NCBI RefSeq assembly: GCF_012371325.1
Contig: NZ_JAAZQX010000001.1
Span: 158,823-222,822, forward strand
Direction: 5' to 3'
Source: Acinetobacter sp. A2
GTDB lineage: Bacteria; Pseudomonadota; Gammaproteobacteria; Pseudomonadales; Moraxellaceae
Length of the DNA stretch: 64,000 nt
The notes under the pieces were generated by a model, which did no database searches, was not told the DNA's origin, and saw nothing but the letters and a program-made list of their open reading frames with translations. Position 1 is the first letter of the stretch. Each line of letters opens with the position of its first letter. A program made the position numbers and the translations under genes. Shown piece after piece: positions 28,222 to 37,542 of the stretch.

Positions 28222-29190
28222 ATGGAATTGAAGCCAAAAAAATTCGCCATCTTAATTGATGCAGATAATTCCTCAGTCAATTCGATTGAGTCTGTGTTGG
28301 AAGAAGTGGCGAAATATGGCATCGCCAGTGTGAAGCGCGTGTATGGTGACTGGAGTAGCGAAAGTCTGAAAAATTGGCGTGATGTACTTTTACCGCACGC
28401 CATTACCCCTGTGCAACAATTTGCTTATACCAAAAGCAAAGATGCCACCGATATGATTTTAATTATCGATGCAATGGACTTGTTGTATAGCGGGGCTTTA
28501 GATGGCTTTTGTATTGTATCTAGTGACAGTGATTTTACTCCTTTGGCATCTAGGATTCGTGAAAGTGGTCTAATCGTTTATGGTTTTGGACGTAGTAATA
28601 CACCTGAAGCTTTTCGCAAAGCTTGCGATAAATTTATTTATGTAGAGAACTTGGTTTCTGAAGCGGAAAAAGCTACGGCTACAGAAGAGCCTGATCAGAA
28701 AGAAAAAAATAATAAAGTTGCAGATATTGCACAGAGTATTGATAAATATACTTTAAATCTGATTTATAAAGCGGTTAAAGAAAATGCCGATGACAGTGGT
28801 TGGGCTTATTTAGGTGCGATTGGTACTTATATCAGCTCGGTTAAACCTGATTTTGATACCCGAAATTATGGTTACGATAAGCTCTCTGGTTTAATTAAAG
28901 CCTTAGGTCTATTTGAAACCAAATTACAGGGGAGTCAAATGTACCTAAGAAAGCGTAGCTTTAGTACTTTCGTCAAGCTTGTCCAAAAAACAATTCAACA
29001 GCTTGCTGATCAGGCGGGGTGGGCTAAAGTTTCAGAGATTATTCAGCATATTGAGCAAAATGATCCCTACTTTAATATTCAAAATCAGGGTTTTGAAAAC
29101 ACACAAGCAGCTATACTTTCAATACATAGTGGTTGGTTGGAATTTTCCGGTGATGCTAGTCGTGTTAAAGTCGGCAAACTGATGTCTTAG
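28222..29190 (+). CDS. NYN (LabA/DUF88-like) protein with OST-HTH/LOTUS domains
   Basis: Protein of 322 residues. The N-terminal NYN domain has its acidic set in place: ILIDADNSSV, KDATDMILIIDAMDLLYSG, IVSSDSDFTPLASRIRE, and GRSNTPEAFRKACDKFIYV. An OST-HTH/LOTUS-like module spans about 170-240 (IDKYTLNLIYKAVKENADD), and a second, weaker one is at about 250-315. NYN domains are metal-dependent RNase folds and LOTUS domains bind RNA, so an RNA-processing role is likely but unproven. It follows topA by 11 bp and precedes the next gene by 14 bp, so it is probably in the topA operon. Confidence 0.85.
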   Translation: MELKPKKFAILIDADNSSVNSIESVLEEVAKYGIASVKRVYGDWSSESLKNWRDVLLPHAITPVQQFAYTKSKDATDMILIIDAMDLLYSGALDGFCIVSSDSDFTPLASRIRESGLIVYGFGRSNTPEAFRKACDKFIYVENLVSEAEKATATEEPDQKEKNNKVADIAQSIDKYTLNLIYKAVKENADDSGWAYLGAIGTYISSVKPDFDTRNYGYDKLSGLIKALGLFETKLQGSQMYLRKRSFSTFVKLVQKTIQQLADQAGWAKVSEIIQHIEQNDPYFNIQNQGFENTQAAILSIHSGWLEFSGDASRVKVGKLMS

Positions 29191-29204
29191 TGTTGCTGTA
29201 ACTC

Positions 29205-29960
29205 ATGTGGAAAAAAATCCGAATTTTATGCTTATTGTTGGTTTTACTGGTTGTTGCAGTTAATGCATGGCGTGATCAGAATCAAGACTGGACTAAGCCG
29301 ATCATCGTATTATTACACCCCATTAATGCCGATGGACGGACAAACACACAAAATTATATCAATACCTTAAATATTGCCAATTTAAACACAGCACAAGACT
29401 ATCTTAAACAAGCATCACAGCAGTATCGCGGGCAACCAGTTGCATTGTATTTTAAGTTAGGCCGTGAACTTAAACAGATGCCGCCTAAAGTCCCAACGGA
29501 TGCCTCTTTACTCAGTACCGTGCTCTGGAGTTTAAAGTTTCGTTTTTATGCTTGGCAGCAAAGACAGGGGAGTGATGGTGCTGCAACTGTAACGCTGTAT
29601 CTGAATTATTATGATCCAAGCCAAACCCAAATTTTAAAACACTCTACCGCACTGCAAAAAGGCAAAATTGGCTCGGTAAATTTATTTGCCTCCAATGCGC
29701 ACAGCCAGCGCAATACCATGGTGATGGTGCATGAATTACTACATGCCTTTGGTGCAACAGACAAATATGACTTGGCTACAGGTCAGCCAATTTATCCGAT
29801 TGGCTATGCAGCACCGAATCAACAGCCTTTATATCCACAGCACCAAGCCGAGTTGATGGCAGGTTATATCCCGCTTTCACAAAGTAAAAGCAAAATGCCT
29901 GAGTCGTTGGAGCAAACACGCATCAACGAAATTACCGCTATTGAACTGGGCTGGAAATAA
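29205..29960 (+). CDS. Putative secreted or membrane-anchored zinc metallopeptidase
   Basis: Protein of 251 residues. The N-terminal hydrophobic segment (ILCLLLVLLVVAVNAW) is a signal anchor or signal peptide. A HELLH motif lies near residue 178 (VMVHELLHAFGATDKYD), with further His and Asp residues downstream (YPQHQAELMAGY). HExxH with an Asp-rich region beyond fits a small metallopeptidase, but I cannot assign a family or a substrate. It starts 14 bp after the NYN gene and is probably the last gene of the topA unit. Confidence 0.7.
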   Translation: MWKKIRILCLLLVLLVVAVNAWRDQNQDWTKPIIVLLHPINADGRTNTQNYINTLNIANLNTAQDYLKQASQQYRGQPVALYFKLGRELKQMPPKVPTDASLLSTVLWSLKFRFYAWQQRQGSDGAATVTLYLNYYDPSQTQILKHSTALQKGKIGSVNLFASNAHSQRNTMVMVHELLHAFGATDKYDLATGQPIYPIGYAAPNQQPLYPQHQAELMAGYIPLSQSKSKMPESLEQTRINEITAIELGWK

Positions 29961-29980
29961 GCCTGAGGATAAACCTGTAC

Positions 29981-29989
29981 TTATCCACA
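29981..29989 (+). promoter_or_regulatory. Single consensus DnaA box
   Basis: TTATCCACA is a perfect DnaA box. It lies about 120 bp upstream of the UvrD-family helicase start. One 9-mer can occur by chance. Confidence 0.35.
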
Positions 29990-30108
29990 ACTCACGATAC
30001 AGCCTGTGCAAAAGTATGCTGAGTGTATGAAATGTGCTATTGATATTCGTGGGCTTATTCTCAAACCGATCTGTTAAACTATTCATCCACCTAGCACGAT
30101 GAGTCACT

Positions 30109-32097
30109 ATGAGTTTAGCCAGCCTAATTGATGAATTGAACCCCCAACAAAAACAAGCAGCCACCACAGCACATCAACATAGTCTGGTTTTGGCAGGGGC
30201 AGGCTGTGGCAAAACCAAAACCATTGTGGCACGTGCAGCGTATTTAATTGATCAGGGTATTCCTGCTAATCAGATTCAAATTTTAACCTTTACCCGTCGT
30301 GCAGCCAGTGAAATTGTGGCGCGGGTTGAGTTAGCACTGGGTGAGCAAGCCAAGGGCTTACGTGCTTCGACTTTCCATACTTTTTGTATGTATTTGCTGC
30401 GCCGTATCCCCAAAGCATTTGGCTTAGAGCAGTTTTCAATTATTGATCGTGATGATCAGTTAATGATGTTCCGTTTAATTCGCGGCAAAGATGATAAGAA
30501 AAACCCAAGTCAGTTGCCTAAGCCTCAAGAATTATGTGACTTATATTCTTTTGCACGAAATACTCGCCAAAAATTGAGTGTGGCATTAGAAAAACAACAG
30601 CCAGAATATTTGGCAATGAAAGACCAAATTGCCGAGATCATGCAGGAATATGAAAGCCGTAAACGTGCGCGAGGTTTTTTAGATTATGACGATATTTTGG
30701 CTGTGGTGGCATCGGCATTGGCACAATCTGAAGGTCTGGTCGATTATGTCGCATCCATTTGTCAGCACTTGCTGGTCGATGAAATGCAGGACACCAATCC
30801 TTTGCAATGGGCGTTGCTTGAACCCTTAAAAGATCGGGTCAACCTGTTTTGCGTGGGTGATGATGCGCAGTCGATTTATGGTTTCCGTGGTGCGGATTTT
30901 GAAAATATTCATCATTTCACTGAACGTGTGCCGAATGCTCAAATTTTTAAACTGGAACAAAATTATCGCTCCACACAGGAAATATTAGACCTGTCTAACT
31001 GGTTGCTGGAGCAAAGTGAAATTCGCTATAACAAACGATTGCAGGCGTATCGTGGTGATGGCATCAAGCCGAAAATACATATTTTCCCAAATGAGTTTGA
31101 TGAAGCCAAATGGATCGCCATTGATATTAAAGAGCGACATTTCTTGGAAGGTGCACCGTGGTCAGATCACATGGTGTTGGTACGCTCCAGTTTTGCCGCA
31201 CGGCATATTGAAGCAGCATGTATTGCGGCAAGTGTGCCGTATCGTTTTATTGGTGGCATGAAGTTATTGGAAACCGCGCATGTGAAAGACTTGCTCAGTT
31301 TATTGCGGGTCATTGCCAATCCTCTAGATGATATTGCATGGATGCGTTTTCTGACCTTATGGAATGGCGTGGGTGATGTCGGTGCAAGTAAGTTGGCCCA
31401 ACAACTATTGCTTGAACCGAGCATGGATAAAATTATTGAAAAGTTGGAAAAGTTTGGAAAATTGCCTGAAAAAACTTTACTGATTATGAAGCAGATGGAC
31501 GTTTTACGGCATGAAGTTGCTGCTTGTGTCGGTTTGGGGATTGAAGCTATTCAGGAACAATTGGCAGAAAATTATAAAAAAGACTGGAATCGTCGTCAGG
31601 GCGATTTTCAGTTGGTGCAACAATTGGCGGCTAAGCATGCGCAGTTAAGTGAATTTTTAGAAGAGTATGTACTCGATCCTGTATCTATTTCAGAAATTGA
31701 ACGTCAGTCTGATACCGATGTGGTCACTTTGATTACGATTCACTCTGCCAAGGGTACAGAGCAAAAAGTGTGCTATGTGGCCAATGTGACACCGGGGCAG
31801 TACCCACACGCACGGGCGCAGGGCAGTTTTGATGATATTGAAGAAGAACGTCGCGTGTTGTATGTGGCCTTGACCCGTGCCCAAAATGAACTGATTTTAA
31901 CCAAACAAAATCTGAATTTGTGGGCGCGAGACACGGTAGACGAACAGGGGCGCAAGCTAGACAGTTATTTTTTGAATGATTTGACCCGTCAATTGTGTAG
32001 CATGGAAACTCATCACCGTACCCGCCAGCAAACAGTTAAAAGCGCCTTGGTGGAACGTCAAGCGATTAATTTAGATTTTGGCATTGATCTCGATTAA
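30109..32097 (+). CDS. UvrD/Rep-family ATP-dependent DNA helicase
   Basis: Superfamily 1A helicase of 662 residues, probably a 3'-5' translocase. Walker A is LAGAGCGKTKT near residue 30. Motif Ia is TFTRRAA, motif II LLVDEMQDTNP, motif III FCVGDDAQSIYGFRGAD, motif IV LEQNYRST, motif V ITIHSAKGTEQ and motif VI EERRVLYVALTRAQ. Motif II reads DEMQD where Rep/UvrD/PcrA usually have DEYQD or DEFQD. The length and the short C-terminus make it closer to compact Rep-like proteins than to full UvrD. The gene seems monocistronic. Confidence 0.92.
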   Translation: MSLASLIDELNPQQKQAATTAHQHSLVLAGAGCGKTKTIVARAAYLIDQGIPANQIQILTFTRRAASEIVARVELALGEQAKGLRASTFHTFCMYLLRRIPKAFGLEQFSIIDRDDQLMMFRLIRGKDDKKNPSQLPKPQELCDLYSFARNTRQKLSVALEKQQPEYLAMKDQIAEIMQEYESRKRARGFLDYDDILAVVASALAQSEGLVDYVASICQHLLVDEMQDTNPLQWALLEPLKDRVNLFCVGDDAQSIYGFRGADFENIHHFTERVPNAQIFKLEQNYRSTQEILDLSNWLLEQSEIRYNKRLQAYRGDGIKPKIHIFPNEFDEAKWIAIDIKERHFLEGAPWSDHMVLVRSSFAARHIEAACIAASVPYRFIGGMKLLETAHVKDLLSLLRVIANPLDDIAWMRFLTLWNGVGDVGASKLAQQLLLEPSMDKIIEKLEKFGKLPEKTLLIMKQMDVLRHEVAACVGLGIEAIQEQLAENYKKDWNRRQGDFQLVQQLAAKHAQLSEFLEEYVLDPVSISEIERQSDTDVVTLITIHSAKGTEQKVCYVANVTPGQYPHARAQGSFDDIEEERRVLYVALTRAQNELILTKQNLNLWARDTVDEQGRKLDSYFLNDLTRQLCSMETHHRTRQQTVKSALVERQAINLDFGIDLD

Positions 32098-32176
32098 ACT
32101 ATGTCACATGGTTTCCTGCAAAAAGTAGAGTAGGCGAGTGCTTTTTGATGTTTTTTGCCTATTTTAAGGTTGTAAG

Positions 32177-32431
32177 ATGAAAATTTTAGTTCGTAGTTTA
32201 GAGCGTACGGTTACTGAAGAAGAATTATTAAAACTTTTTCAGGAATACGGCACAGTCGAATCTTGTACGTTGGTGCTGGATGCGGCAACAGGAAAATCGA
32301 AAGGATTTGCATTTGTAGAAATGCCGCATGCACGTGAAGCTGTGAAAGCCATTAAAGGCTTGAACACATTGCGTCTGCATGGCCATGGTATTCGAGTCAA
32401 AGCGGCGGAAGATAAGCCTGCCTCAAAATAG
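32177..32431 (+). CDS. RRM-type RNA-binding protein
   Basis: An RNA recognition motif of 84 residues that fills the whole protein. RNP2 is KILVRSL and RNP1 is KGFAFVEM, with the expected beta-alpha-beta pattern between them. The tail is short and basic. Bacterial single-RRM proteins of this kind resemble cyanobacterial Rbp proteins; their RNA targets are generally unknown. An AAGG ribosome site precedes the ATG. It is a single-gene unit ended by a terminator. Confidence 0.93.
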   Translation: MKILVRSLERTVTEEELLKLFQEYGTVESCTLVLDAATGKSKGFAFVEMPHAREAVKAIKGLNTLRLHGHGIRVKAAEDKPASK

Positions 32432-32433
32432 TT

Positions 32434-32462
32434 CAAAGGGAGCAAAAAATGCTCCTTTTTTA
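32434..32462 (+). terminator. Terminator of the RRM gene
   Basis: Stem AAAGGGAGC / GCTCCTTTT with loop AAAAAAT and a T-run. Confidence 0.88.
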
Positions 32463-32607
32463 TGCGTATTTTTTAATGTAAATTCTGATGTATGCATTGT
32501 ATTGGTGCGCATTTTAGGTTGTATAAAAACAGTCTATTTTTTATTGGGAATCGTGTAAAAATCGGTTTAATCTAAAGCTCTTAGACCGCTAAATTGAGGA
32601 AAGGCTC

Positions 32608-33111
32608 ATGTCTCGTGTTGCTCGTTTTCATGCAGATCGTACCAATCAGAAATTATATTTCGCACGCCTTTCGTGCCAACAGGCAGAACAAACCGAACAC
32701 GTTCAGCAAGCACAGGCGCATCGTGAAGCTGCGGTATTTCATTTGCATGGTGCAGTACTGGCTTTTTTGCAGGAATTGGTACGCTATTATCGCCTGAATG
32801 ACAGCAATCCGACCCTTAAATCGATTGAAGAATTAATGGCCGCAAAAGGGCAGATTTCCCCTGAAGTGGCTCTTTTACAGCAACTGAGTAAATCGGGCTT
32901 TATTGCAGAGTTAAAGCGAGCGTATCGCTTGTGTCAGTACACACCAGAACCGAGTGCGCCTGAACCTGAAGATGAAACATCATCTAATTTAATTATTAAA
33001 GTCACGCAAACGCCGCAAGCATGGTTGCCAGACACCAAAATTTTACGCGAATGGCATCGAGATTTGACCCAATTGATTGATAGTTTTCGCAATGAGATGG
33101 TGGAGTTTTAA
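32608..33111 (+). CDS. Conserved protein, DUF6586-like
   Basis: Soluble helical protein of 167 residues. The N-terminus (RVARFHADRTNQKLYFARL) and the helix-rich body with EAAVFHLHGAVLAFLQELV resemble a conserved gammaproteobacterial family found next to topA and lexA in Pseudomonas (DUF6586; this assignment is tentative). A GAGGAAAGG ribosome site precedes the ATG. It is followed by another small gene that keeps the same order in Pseudomonas, so the pair is probably an old neighbourhood of topA. No catalytic signature. Confidence 0.7.
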   Translation: MSRVARFHADRTNQKLYFARLSCQQAEQTEHVQQAQAHREAAVFHLHGAVLAFLQELVRYYRLNDSNPTLKSIEELMAAKGQISPEVALLQQLSKSGFIAELKRAYRLCQYTPEPSAPEPEDETSSNLIIKVTQTPQAWLPDTKILREWHRDLTQLIDSFRNEMVEF

Positions 33112-33214
33112 GCTGACCAATAGCCCTTGAAAAATTTTTGATCAGCCCGATATAAATATTCTGAACGATGCAAAGTGCAAGCGCCTTTGCCGCCATGTCG
33201 AGCATGGAGGATAT

Positions 33215-33493
33215 ATGTCTATAGAGCAATTGAAAGAATTATTTGGTAATCAGGAAGCTATTTTGGAGCTGGTGCAGCTTGAAGGCGGTGAGTTGGCATT
33301 GCGTAATGCAGGCTCAGAGAAAGAGCCGTTAGTGAAAATCCAGTTCAATGACGAAGTCAAAGCCTTATTGGGTGATCAGACTGCTGTTGTTGCCCAGCAC
33401 ATGATTCAGGCGGCATTATTTGGCTTGTTGGAAAAACAGGTCAATGAGTGGCATGCAGAAATTGTGGATGAGCAGCCAAAATTTATGAGTTGA
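33215..33493 (+). CDS. Conserved hypothetical small protein
   Basis: Acidic soluble protein of 92 residues with no signal peptide. It has a beta-rich core (ILELVQLEGGELALRNAG, LVKIQFNDEVKALLG) and a C-terminal helix ending HAEIVDEQPKFMS. A strong GGAGG ribosome site lies 8 nt upstream of the ATG. It follows the DUF6586-like gene by about 100 bp. Function unknown; conserved length and context suggest a real gene. Confidence 0.78.
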   Translation: MSIEQLKELFGNQEAILELVQLEGGELALRNAGSEKEPLVKIQFNDEVKALLGDQTAVVAQHMIQAALFGLLEKQVNEWHAEIVDEQPKFMS

Positions 33494-33546
33494 TCTGTAT
33501 GCTTTAGTGAACTTGCTAGATCAGCAGAGAAAGCAATCGTTCATAT

Positions 33547-33577
33547 AAAAAGCGCACTGTTTAAAGTGCGCTTTTTG
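33547..33577. terminator. Bidirectional terminator
   Basis: Stem AAAAGCGCACT / AGTGCGCTTTT with loop GTTTAA and T-runs on both strands. It lies between convergent genes. Confidence 0.9.
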
Positions 33578-33621
33578 TTTGTTTTATATCTGGCTTAGAT
33601 CGCCATAAGTCCAAACTTGGC

Positions 33622-35337
33622 TTAATGCGTTGGTGGTTGATGATGCGCAATTTCAATTTGATTTAAAATATAATTACTCATATTTTTCGCCATTTCTTCT
33701 TTGGCGAAATACACCTCACCAATGTTGTCCTTACGAATCACTTCGGCTTCAGCTTTGCTTTCTGCACAAACCAAGACCTGAATTTCAGGGTTGAGGGTTT
33801 TGGCAATATCCACAATTTTATGAATGTCCAGAATATCCATAGGCGAAAGCACCAACAGTCTTGCATGCTGGATATGCGCCTGAATCAGCACACCTGCTTC
33901 TGTCGCAACTCCGCTGACCGCAGCAATGCCTTTGGCACGCAAATCTTCTACAATTTCACGGTTTTCTTCGGCAATCACGACCTTAATATTTTCAGCCATG
34001 AGGTTTTGGGTAATACGACGTCCGACTTCACCATGTCCAACAATCACGACCTGATCACGTAAATAGTCCTGTGAGACTTCATCGGGTAGCATCGCTAATG
34101 GGTCGCTGCTACGTTCCAGTAAACGTGCCAAGTAAGAGCGTTCCCGAATCCAGTTTTGCACGGGTTCAATTGCAGAGAAAACAAAAGAGTTGAGTGTAAT
34201 AGAAATGAGTGCTCCTGCCAGAATCAGGTTTTGGCCTTCCAGCGACAACAGTTGTAGCGATACGCCTAAGGTTGCCAAAATGAAGGAGAACTCACCAATT
34301 TGCGCTAAGCTTGCACCTACAGTTAAGGCCGTGTTGAGTGGGTAGCGGAAGAACAGCACCAACGCCATTGCTGCAATGGTTTTACCCACCATAATAATGG
34401 CAACCACAGCCAGTACGTGTATCGGTTCTTCAATTAAAATACGTGGGTCAAACAGCATGCCCACGGCTACAAAGAACAGGATTGAGAAAATTTCACGTAG
34501 TGGAAGAGTTTCTTCTTCGGCACGATGGCTAAAGTCAGACTCTTTCACCACCATACCTGCAAAGAATGCACCGAGCGCCATCGATACGCCAAAGACTTTA
34601 TAGGCACCAAAGGCAATTGATACCGCTGCTGCAACTACAGTTAGGGTAAACAGTTCCCGAGAGCCCAACCGCGCCACAATTTGCATGATAAAGGGCACAA
34701 GGCGTTTGCCCACAATGAGCATAAAGGCAATGAAGCCTGAGACCTTAAGTAAGGTTAGCCCCAAAGTTAGCCAGATATTTTCATCATTTGCACCTTCAAT
34801 GGCTTGTCCACCCAGTAATACGGCTGTTGCGGGAAGCAGTACCAAGGCCAAGACCATCACTAAGTCTTCAACCAATAACCAACCCACAGCAATTTTACCG
34901 TTAACGGAGTCAAGTAAGCCGCGATCTCCTAAGGCTTTGAGCAAAACAACGGTACTGGCACAGGACAGGCTTAAGCCAAAGATGAGCGCAGAGCCAAAAC
35001 TCCAACCCCACATCATCGACACACCCACACCCAATAAGGTCGCCACTGCAATTTGTAGTATTGCACCAGGCAGGGCAATACGTCGGACTTGCATGAGATC
35101 GTTCAGGGAAAAGTGCATGCCCACGCCAAACATGAGGAACATTACCCCAAGTTCTGCCAGTTGGTTGGCTAAATGGATGTCGGCAACAATTCCGGGGGTG
35201 TTGGGGCTAATGATCACCCCAGCAATTAAATAGCCCATGAGCGGCGGCAGGCGTAAACGAGCAGCGATATAACCAAATACCAGCGCCAAGCCAAAACCAA
35301 CGGCAAGTAAGATAATGAGTTCTACATCATGCGGCAC
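33622..35337 (-). CDS. CPA2-family monovalent cation:proton antiporter (Kef/YbaL-like)
   Basis: Inner-membrane antiporter of 571 residues. The first 390 residues hold about 12 hydrophobic helices with the family signature AARLRLPPLMGYLIAGVIISP. A cytoplasmic TrkA-N (RCK) domain starts near residue 415 (VVIVGHGEVGRRITQNL). It has no TrkA-C extension, and its length is close to YbaL/RosB proteins. GTG start at 35337, supported by an AGGAG ribosome site 7 nt upstream. Exports K+ or Na+ in exchange for protons; the ion cannot be read from sequence. Confidence 0.9.
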   Translation of the reverse strand: MPHDVELIILLAVGFGLALVFGYIAARLRLPPLMGYLIAGVIISPNTPGIVADIHLANQLAELGVMFLMFGVGMHFSLNDLMQVRRIALPGAILQIAVATLLGVGVSMMWGWSFGSALIFGLSLSCASTVVLLKALGDRGLLDSVNGKIAVGWLLVEDLVMVLALVLLPATAVLLGGQAIEGANDENIWLTLGLTLLKVSGFIAFMLIVGKRLVPFIMQIVARLGSRELFTLTVVAAAVSIAFGAYKVFGVSMALGAFFAGMVVKESDFSHRAEEETLPLREIFSILFFVAVGMLFDPRILIEEPIHVLAVVAIIMVGKTIAAMALVLFFRYPLNTALTVGASLAQIGEFSFILATLGVSLQLLSLEGQNLILAGALISITLNSFVFSAIEPVQNWIRERSYLARLLERSSDPLAMLPDEVSQDYLRDQVVIVGHGEVGRRITQNLMAENIKVVIAEENREIVEDLRAKGIAAVSGVATEAGVLIQAHIQHARLLVLSPMDILDIHKIVDIAKTLNPEIQVLVCAESKAEAEVIRKDNIGEVYFAKEEMAKNMSNYILNQIEIAHHQPPTH

Positions 35338-35440
35338 GAGAAACTCCTGAAGCCATGGTTAACCTTATGTGAAGACAAGCACAAACAGTGCCAAAAGAAA
35401 AATGCGAGGAAATTTTAACAAGTGGGGCAAAAAAAGTGCA

Positions 35441-35471
35441 AAAAAAACGACCTAATTCAGGTCGTTTTTTT
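35441..35471 (-). terminator. rpmB-rpmG terminator
   Basis: Stem AAAAAACGACCT / AGGTCGTTTTTT with loop AATTC, after rpmG. The symmetric flanks could make it bidirectional. Confidence 0.92.
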
Positions 35472-35483
35472 AAAAAGCCAAAA

Positions 35484-35639
35484 TTATTTGATTTTAGCTT
35501 CTTTGAAAATCACGTGTTGACGGATTTTTGGATCAAATTTTTTGATTTCCATTTTTTCCGGCATAGTACGTTTGTTTTTAGTAGTGGTGTAGAAATAACC
35601 AGTACCCGCTGTAGACACTAAGCGAATCTTATCACGCAT
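35484..35639 (-). CDS. rpmG: 50S ribosomal protein L33
   Basis: Translated by hand: 51 residues starting [20 protein letters not shown], then [20 protein letters not shown] and ending VIFKEAKIK. This is a full-length L33 of the cysteine-free type, lacking the CxxC pairs of zinc-binding L33. It starts 16 bp after rpmB and is co-transcribed with it. An AAGAC-like weak ribosome site suggests translational coupling. Confidence 0.98.
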   Translation of the reverse strand: MRDKIRLVSTAGTGYFYTTTKNKRTMPEKMEIKKFDPKIRQHVIFKEAKIK

Positions 35640-35655
35640 TGTCTTGACTCCTTAC

Positions 35656-35892
35656 TTAGATCTTTTGACCTTGAGCACGTAGGTCAGCAACAACCTTTTC
35701 AATGCCCAATTTGTCGATAATACGCATACCTTTAGTGGTTAAACGAAGACGTACGAAACGTTTTTCGCTTTCTAACCAGAAACGGTGGTTGTGCAGGTTC
35801 GGCTCGAACCGGCGCTTAGTTTTGTTGTTGGCGTGTGAGACGTTGTTACCAACGACTGGACGCTTGCCGGTAACTTGGCAAACCTTAGACAT
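35656..35892 (-). CDS. rpmB: 50S ribosomal protein L28
   Basis: Full-length L28 of 78 residues: [20 protein letters not shown], then [20 protein letters not shown] and the final [14 protein letters not shown]. It is the first gene of the rpmB-rpmG pair, an order conserved across proteobacteria. Confidence 0.99.
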   Translation of the reverse strand: MSKVCQVTGKRPVVGNNVSHANNKTKRRFEPNLHNHRFWLESEKRFVRLRLTTKGMRIIDKLGIEKVVADLRAQGQKI

Positions 35893-36055
35893 GGTGTAAC
35901 TCCATTGATTTAGCCAACAGCAAATCTGTATGGCCAGTCAAAAATAAACGGATGAATTCATTCAAGGGGCGTTTTATATCAAAAATACGCTTAAAAGACA
36001 AGCGATTTTCTTCAAAAACAGCATGAGCTAGTTTGATAGCTCATGCCTTGATCAG

Positions 36056-37504
36056 TTAGCGAAGCAGCGTCTTCGAAATCAATCGATGAATCGGCTTATC
36101 AAATGGGGGAAGAATGAACTTCAAGCTATATAGCTTCGGATTAGACATTACCGACCGTTCATGTGATAAGCTGAAAAAACCTTCAGGACCGTGATATTTC
36201 CCCATCCCTGATGCGCCAACACCGCCAAACGGTAGGTCATCTTGTGCAACGTGGGTCAATACAGTATTGATTCCGAAATGCCCTGAATGGGTTCGCTGTG
36301 CGACATAGTCGGCACGCGCCTGATCAAAGTCGAAATAGTATAAAGCAAGAGGACGCGGTCGGCTATTAATAAACTCGATTACATCATCAATTTGATCATA
36401 TTCTAAGATAGGTAGCACTGGCCCGAAGATTTCGTTTTGCATAATTTGCATGTCTGGGCTGACATTGGTCAGTACGGTAGGCGCCATTTTGCGGGTTGCA
36501 GCGACATTTTCACTTTGCGGATTAATTTCAATAATATTGGCACCGCGTTCACGGGCATCTTCCAAATAACCTTGCAAACGGCGGTACTGTTTGTCATTAA
36601 TAATGGCGGTATAGTCCTGATTGTCACGAATGTGTGGATACATTTCCGTCACATAGCGTTCAAAATGTTCCATAAATTCGGCAGTTTTACCTTTAGGCAG
36701 GAACATATAGTCAGGCGCAACGCAGGTTTGACCTGCGTTCCAAAGTTTACCTACGGCAAGACGTTGAGCAACATCGGCCATGTCGCTAGAAGGGTGAACC
36801 AAAACAGGTGATTTTCCACCAAGTTCTAAAATGACAGGAACTAAGTTTTTGGATGCTGCAGCCATTACCGTTTTACCGACTTCGGTAGAGCCTGTGAAAA
36901 TCATTTTGTCAAAAGGTAAATGGCTGAAGGCGTCAGAAAGATTACCACCGCCATTAATCACTGCCACCAGTTCTTGTGGGAACGCTTCACTCAAGGCATT
37001 TTCCAATACCCGACCAAAATGGGTCGAGGCACTGGAAATTTTGATCATGGCATTGTTACCTGCAGCCAAAGCACAAATGAGTGGGCCTAAAGACAGTAAT
37101 AATGGATAATTCCATGGTGCAATAATGCCAATCACCCCTAAAGGCTGATACTGTACCCATGCTTTTGCAGGTTGGTGAATGATTCCGACTTGACGTTTAG
37201 ACGGTTTCATCCAATTGCTTAGGTTTTTACTGTAGTATTTGATATGTTCTAAACAAGTCAGCAGCTCGCCAATTTTAGTTTCTGCAATGGCACGGTTGCC
37301 ATAGTCACGATTAATCGCTTCAGCAAATTGGTCTTGATATTTCACAATGACACGTTTTAAGCGAGCTAAACGCTCAATGCGTTCTTTGGCACTTGGGACA
37401 GGATTACGTTGATACGCATATTTCTGCAATGCCAAAATATCATCCAGACGTTGTAAATCGGGTGAATGAGGGGTCATTGAAGTTGTTTTTGTTTGACTGT
37501 TCAT
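36056..37504 (-). CDS. Aldehyde dehydrogenase (coniferyl aldehyde dehydrogenase-like)
   Basis: NAD(P)-dependent aldehyde dehydrogenase of 482 residues. The catalytic Cys is in GQTCVAPDY near residue 260 and the general-base Glu in LELGGKSPVLV near residue 226. The NAD-binding segment is FTGSTEVGKTVM. The PLGVIGIIAPWNYPLLLSLG motif and the short length place it with the CALDH/class 3 group that acts on aromatic or fatty aldehydes; the true substrate is not known. It is divergent from a TetR gene, with a perfect palindrome between them, so that regulator probably controls it. Confidence 0.88.
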   Translation of the reverse strand: MNSQTKTTSMTPHSPDLQRLDDILALQKYAYQRNPVPSAKERIERLARLKRVIVKYQDQFAEAINRDYGNRAIAETKIGELLTCLEHIKYYSKNLSNWMKPSKRQVGIIHQPAKAWVQYQPLGVIGIIAPWNYPLLLSLGPLICALAAGNNAMIKISSASTHFGRVLENALSEAFPQELVAVINGGGNLSDAFSHLPFDKMIFTGSTEVGKTVMAAASKNLVPVILELGGKSPVLVHPSSDMADVAQRLAVGKLWNAGQTCVAPDYMFLPKGKTAEFMEHFERYVTEMYPHIRDNQDYTAIINDKQYRRLQGYLEDARERGANIIEINPQSENVAATRKMAPTVLTNVSPDMQIMQNEIFGPVLPILEYDQIDDVIEFINSRPRPLALYYFDFDQARADYVAQRTHSGHFGINTVLTHVAQDDLPFGGVGASGMGKYHGPEGFFSLSHERSVMSNPKLYSLKFILPPFDKPIHRLISKTLLR

Positions 37505-37542
37505 GGCATGTTACCATTCAATAAAAGCAATATAAGTTAGTT

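Noticed and set aside
34685..35233. Plus-strand reading frame of 182 codons inside the Kef-type antiporter gene
   Set aside because: Shadow of transmembrane helices on the opposite strand; Ser/Thr/Lys/Pro-rich with no family features.
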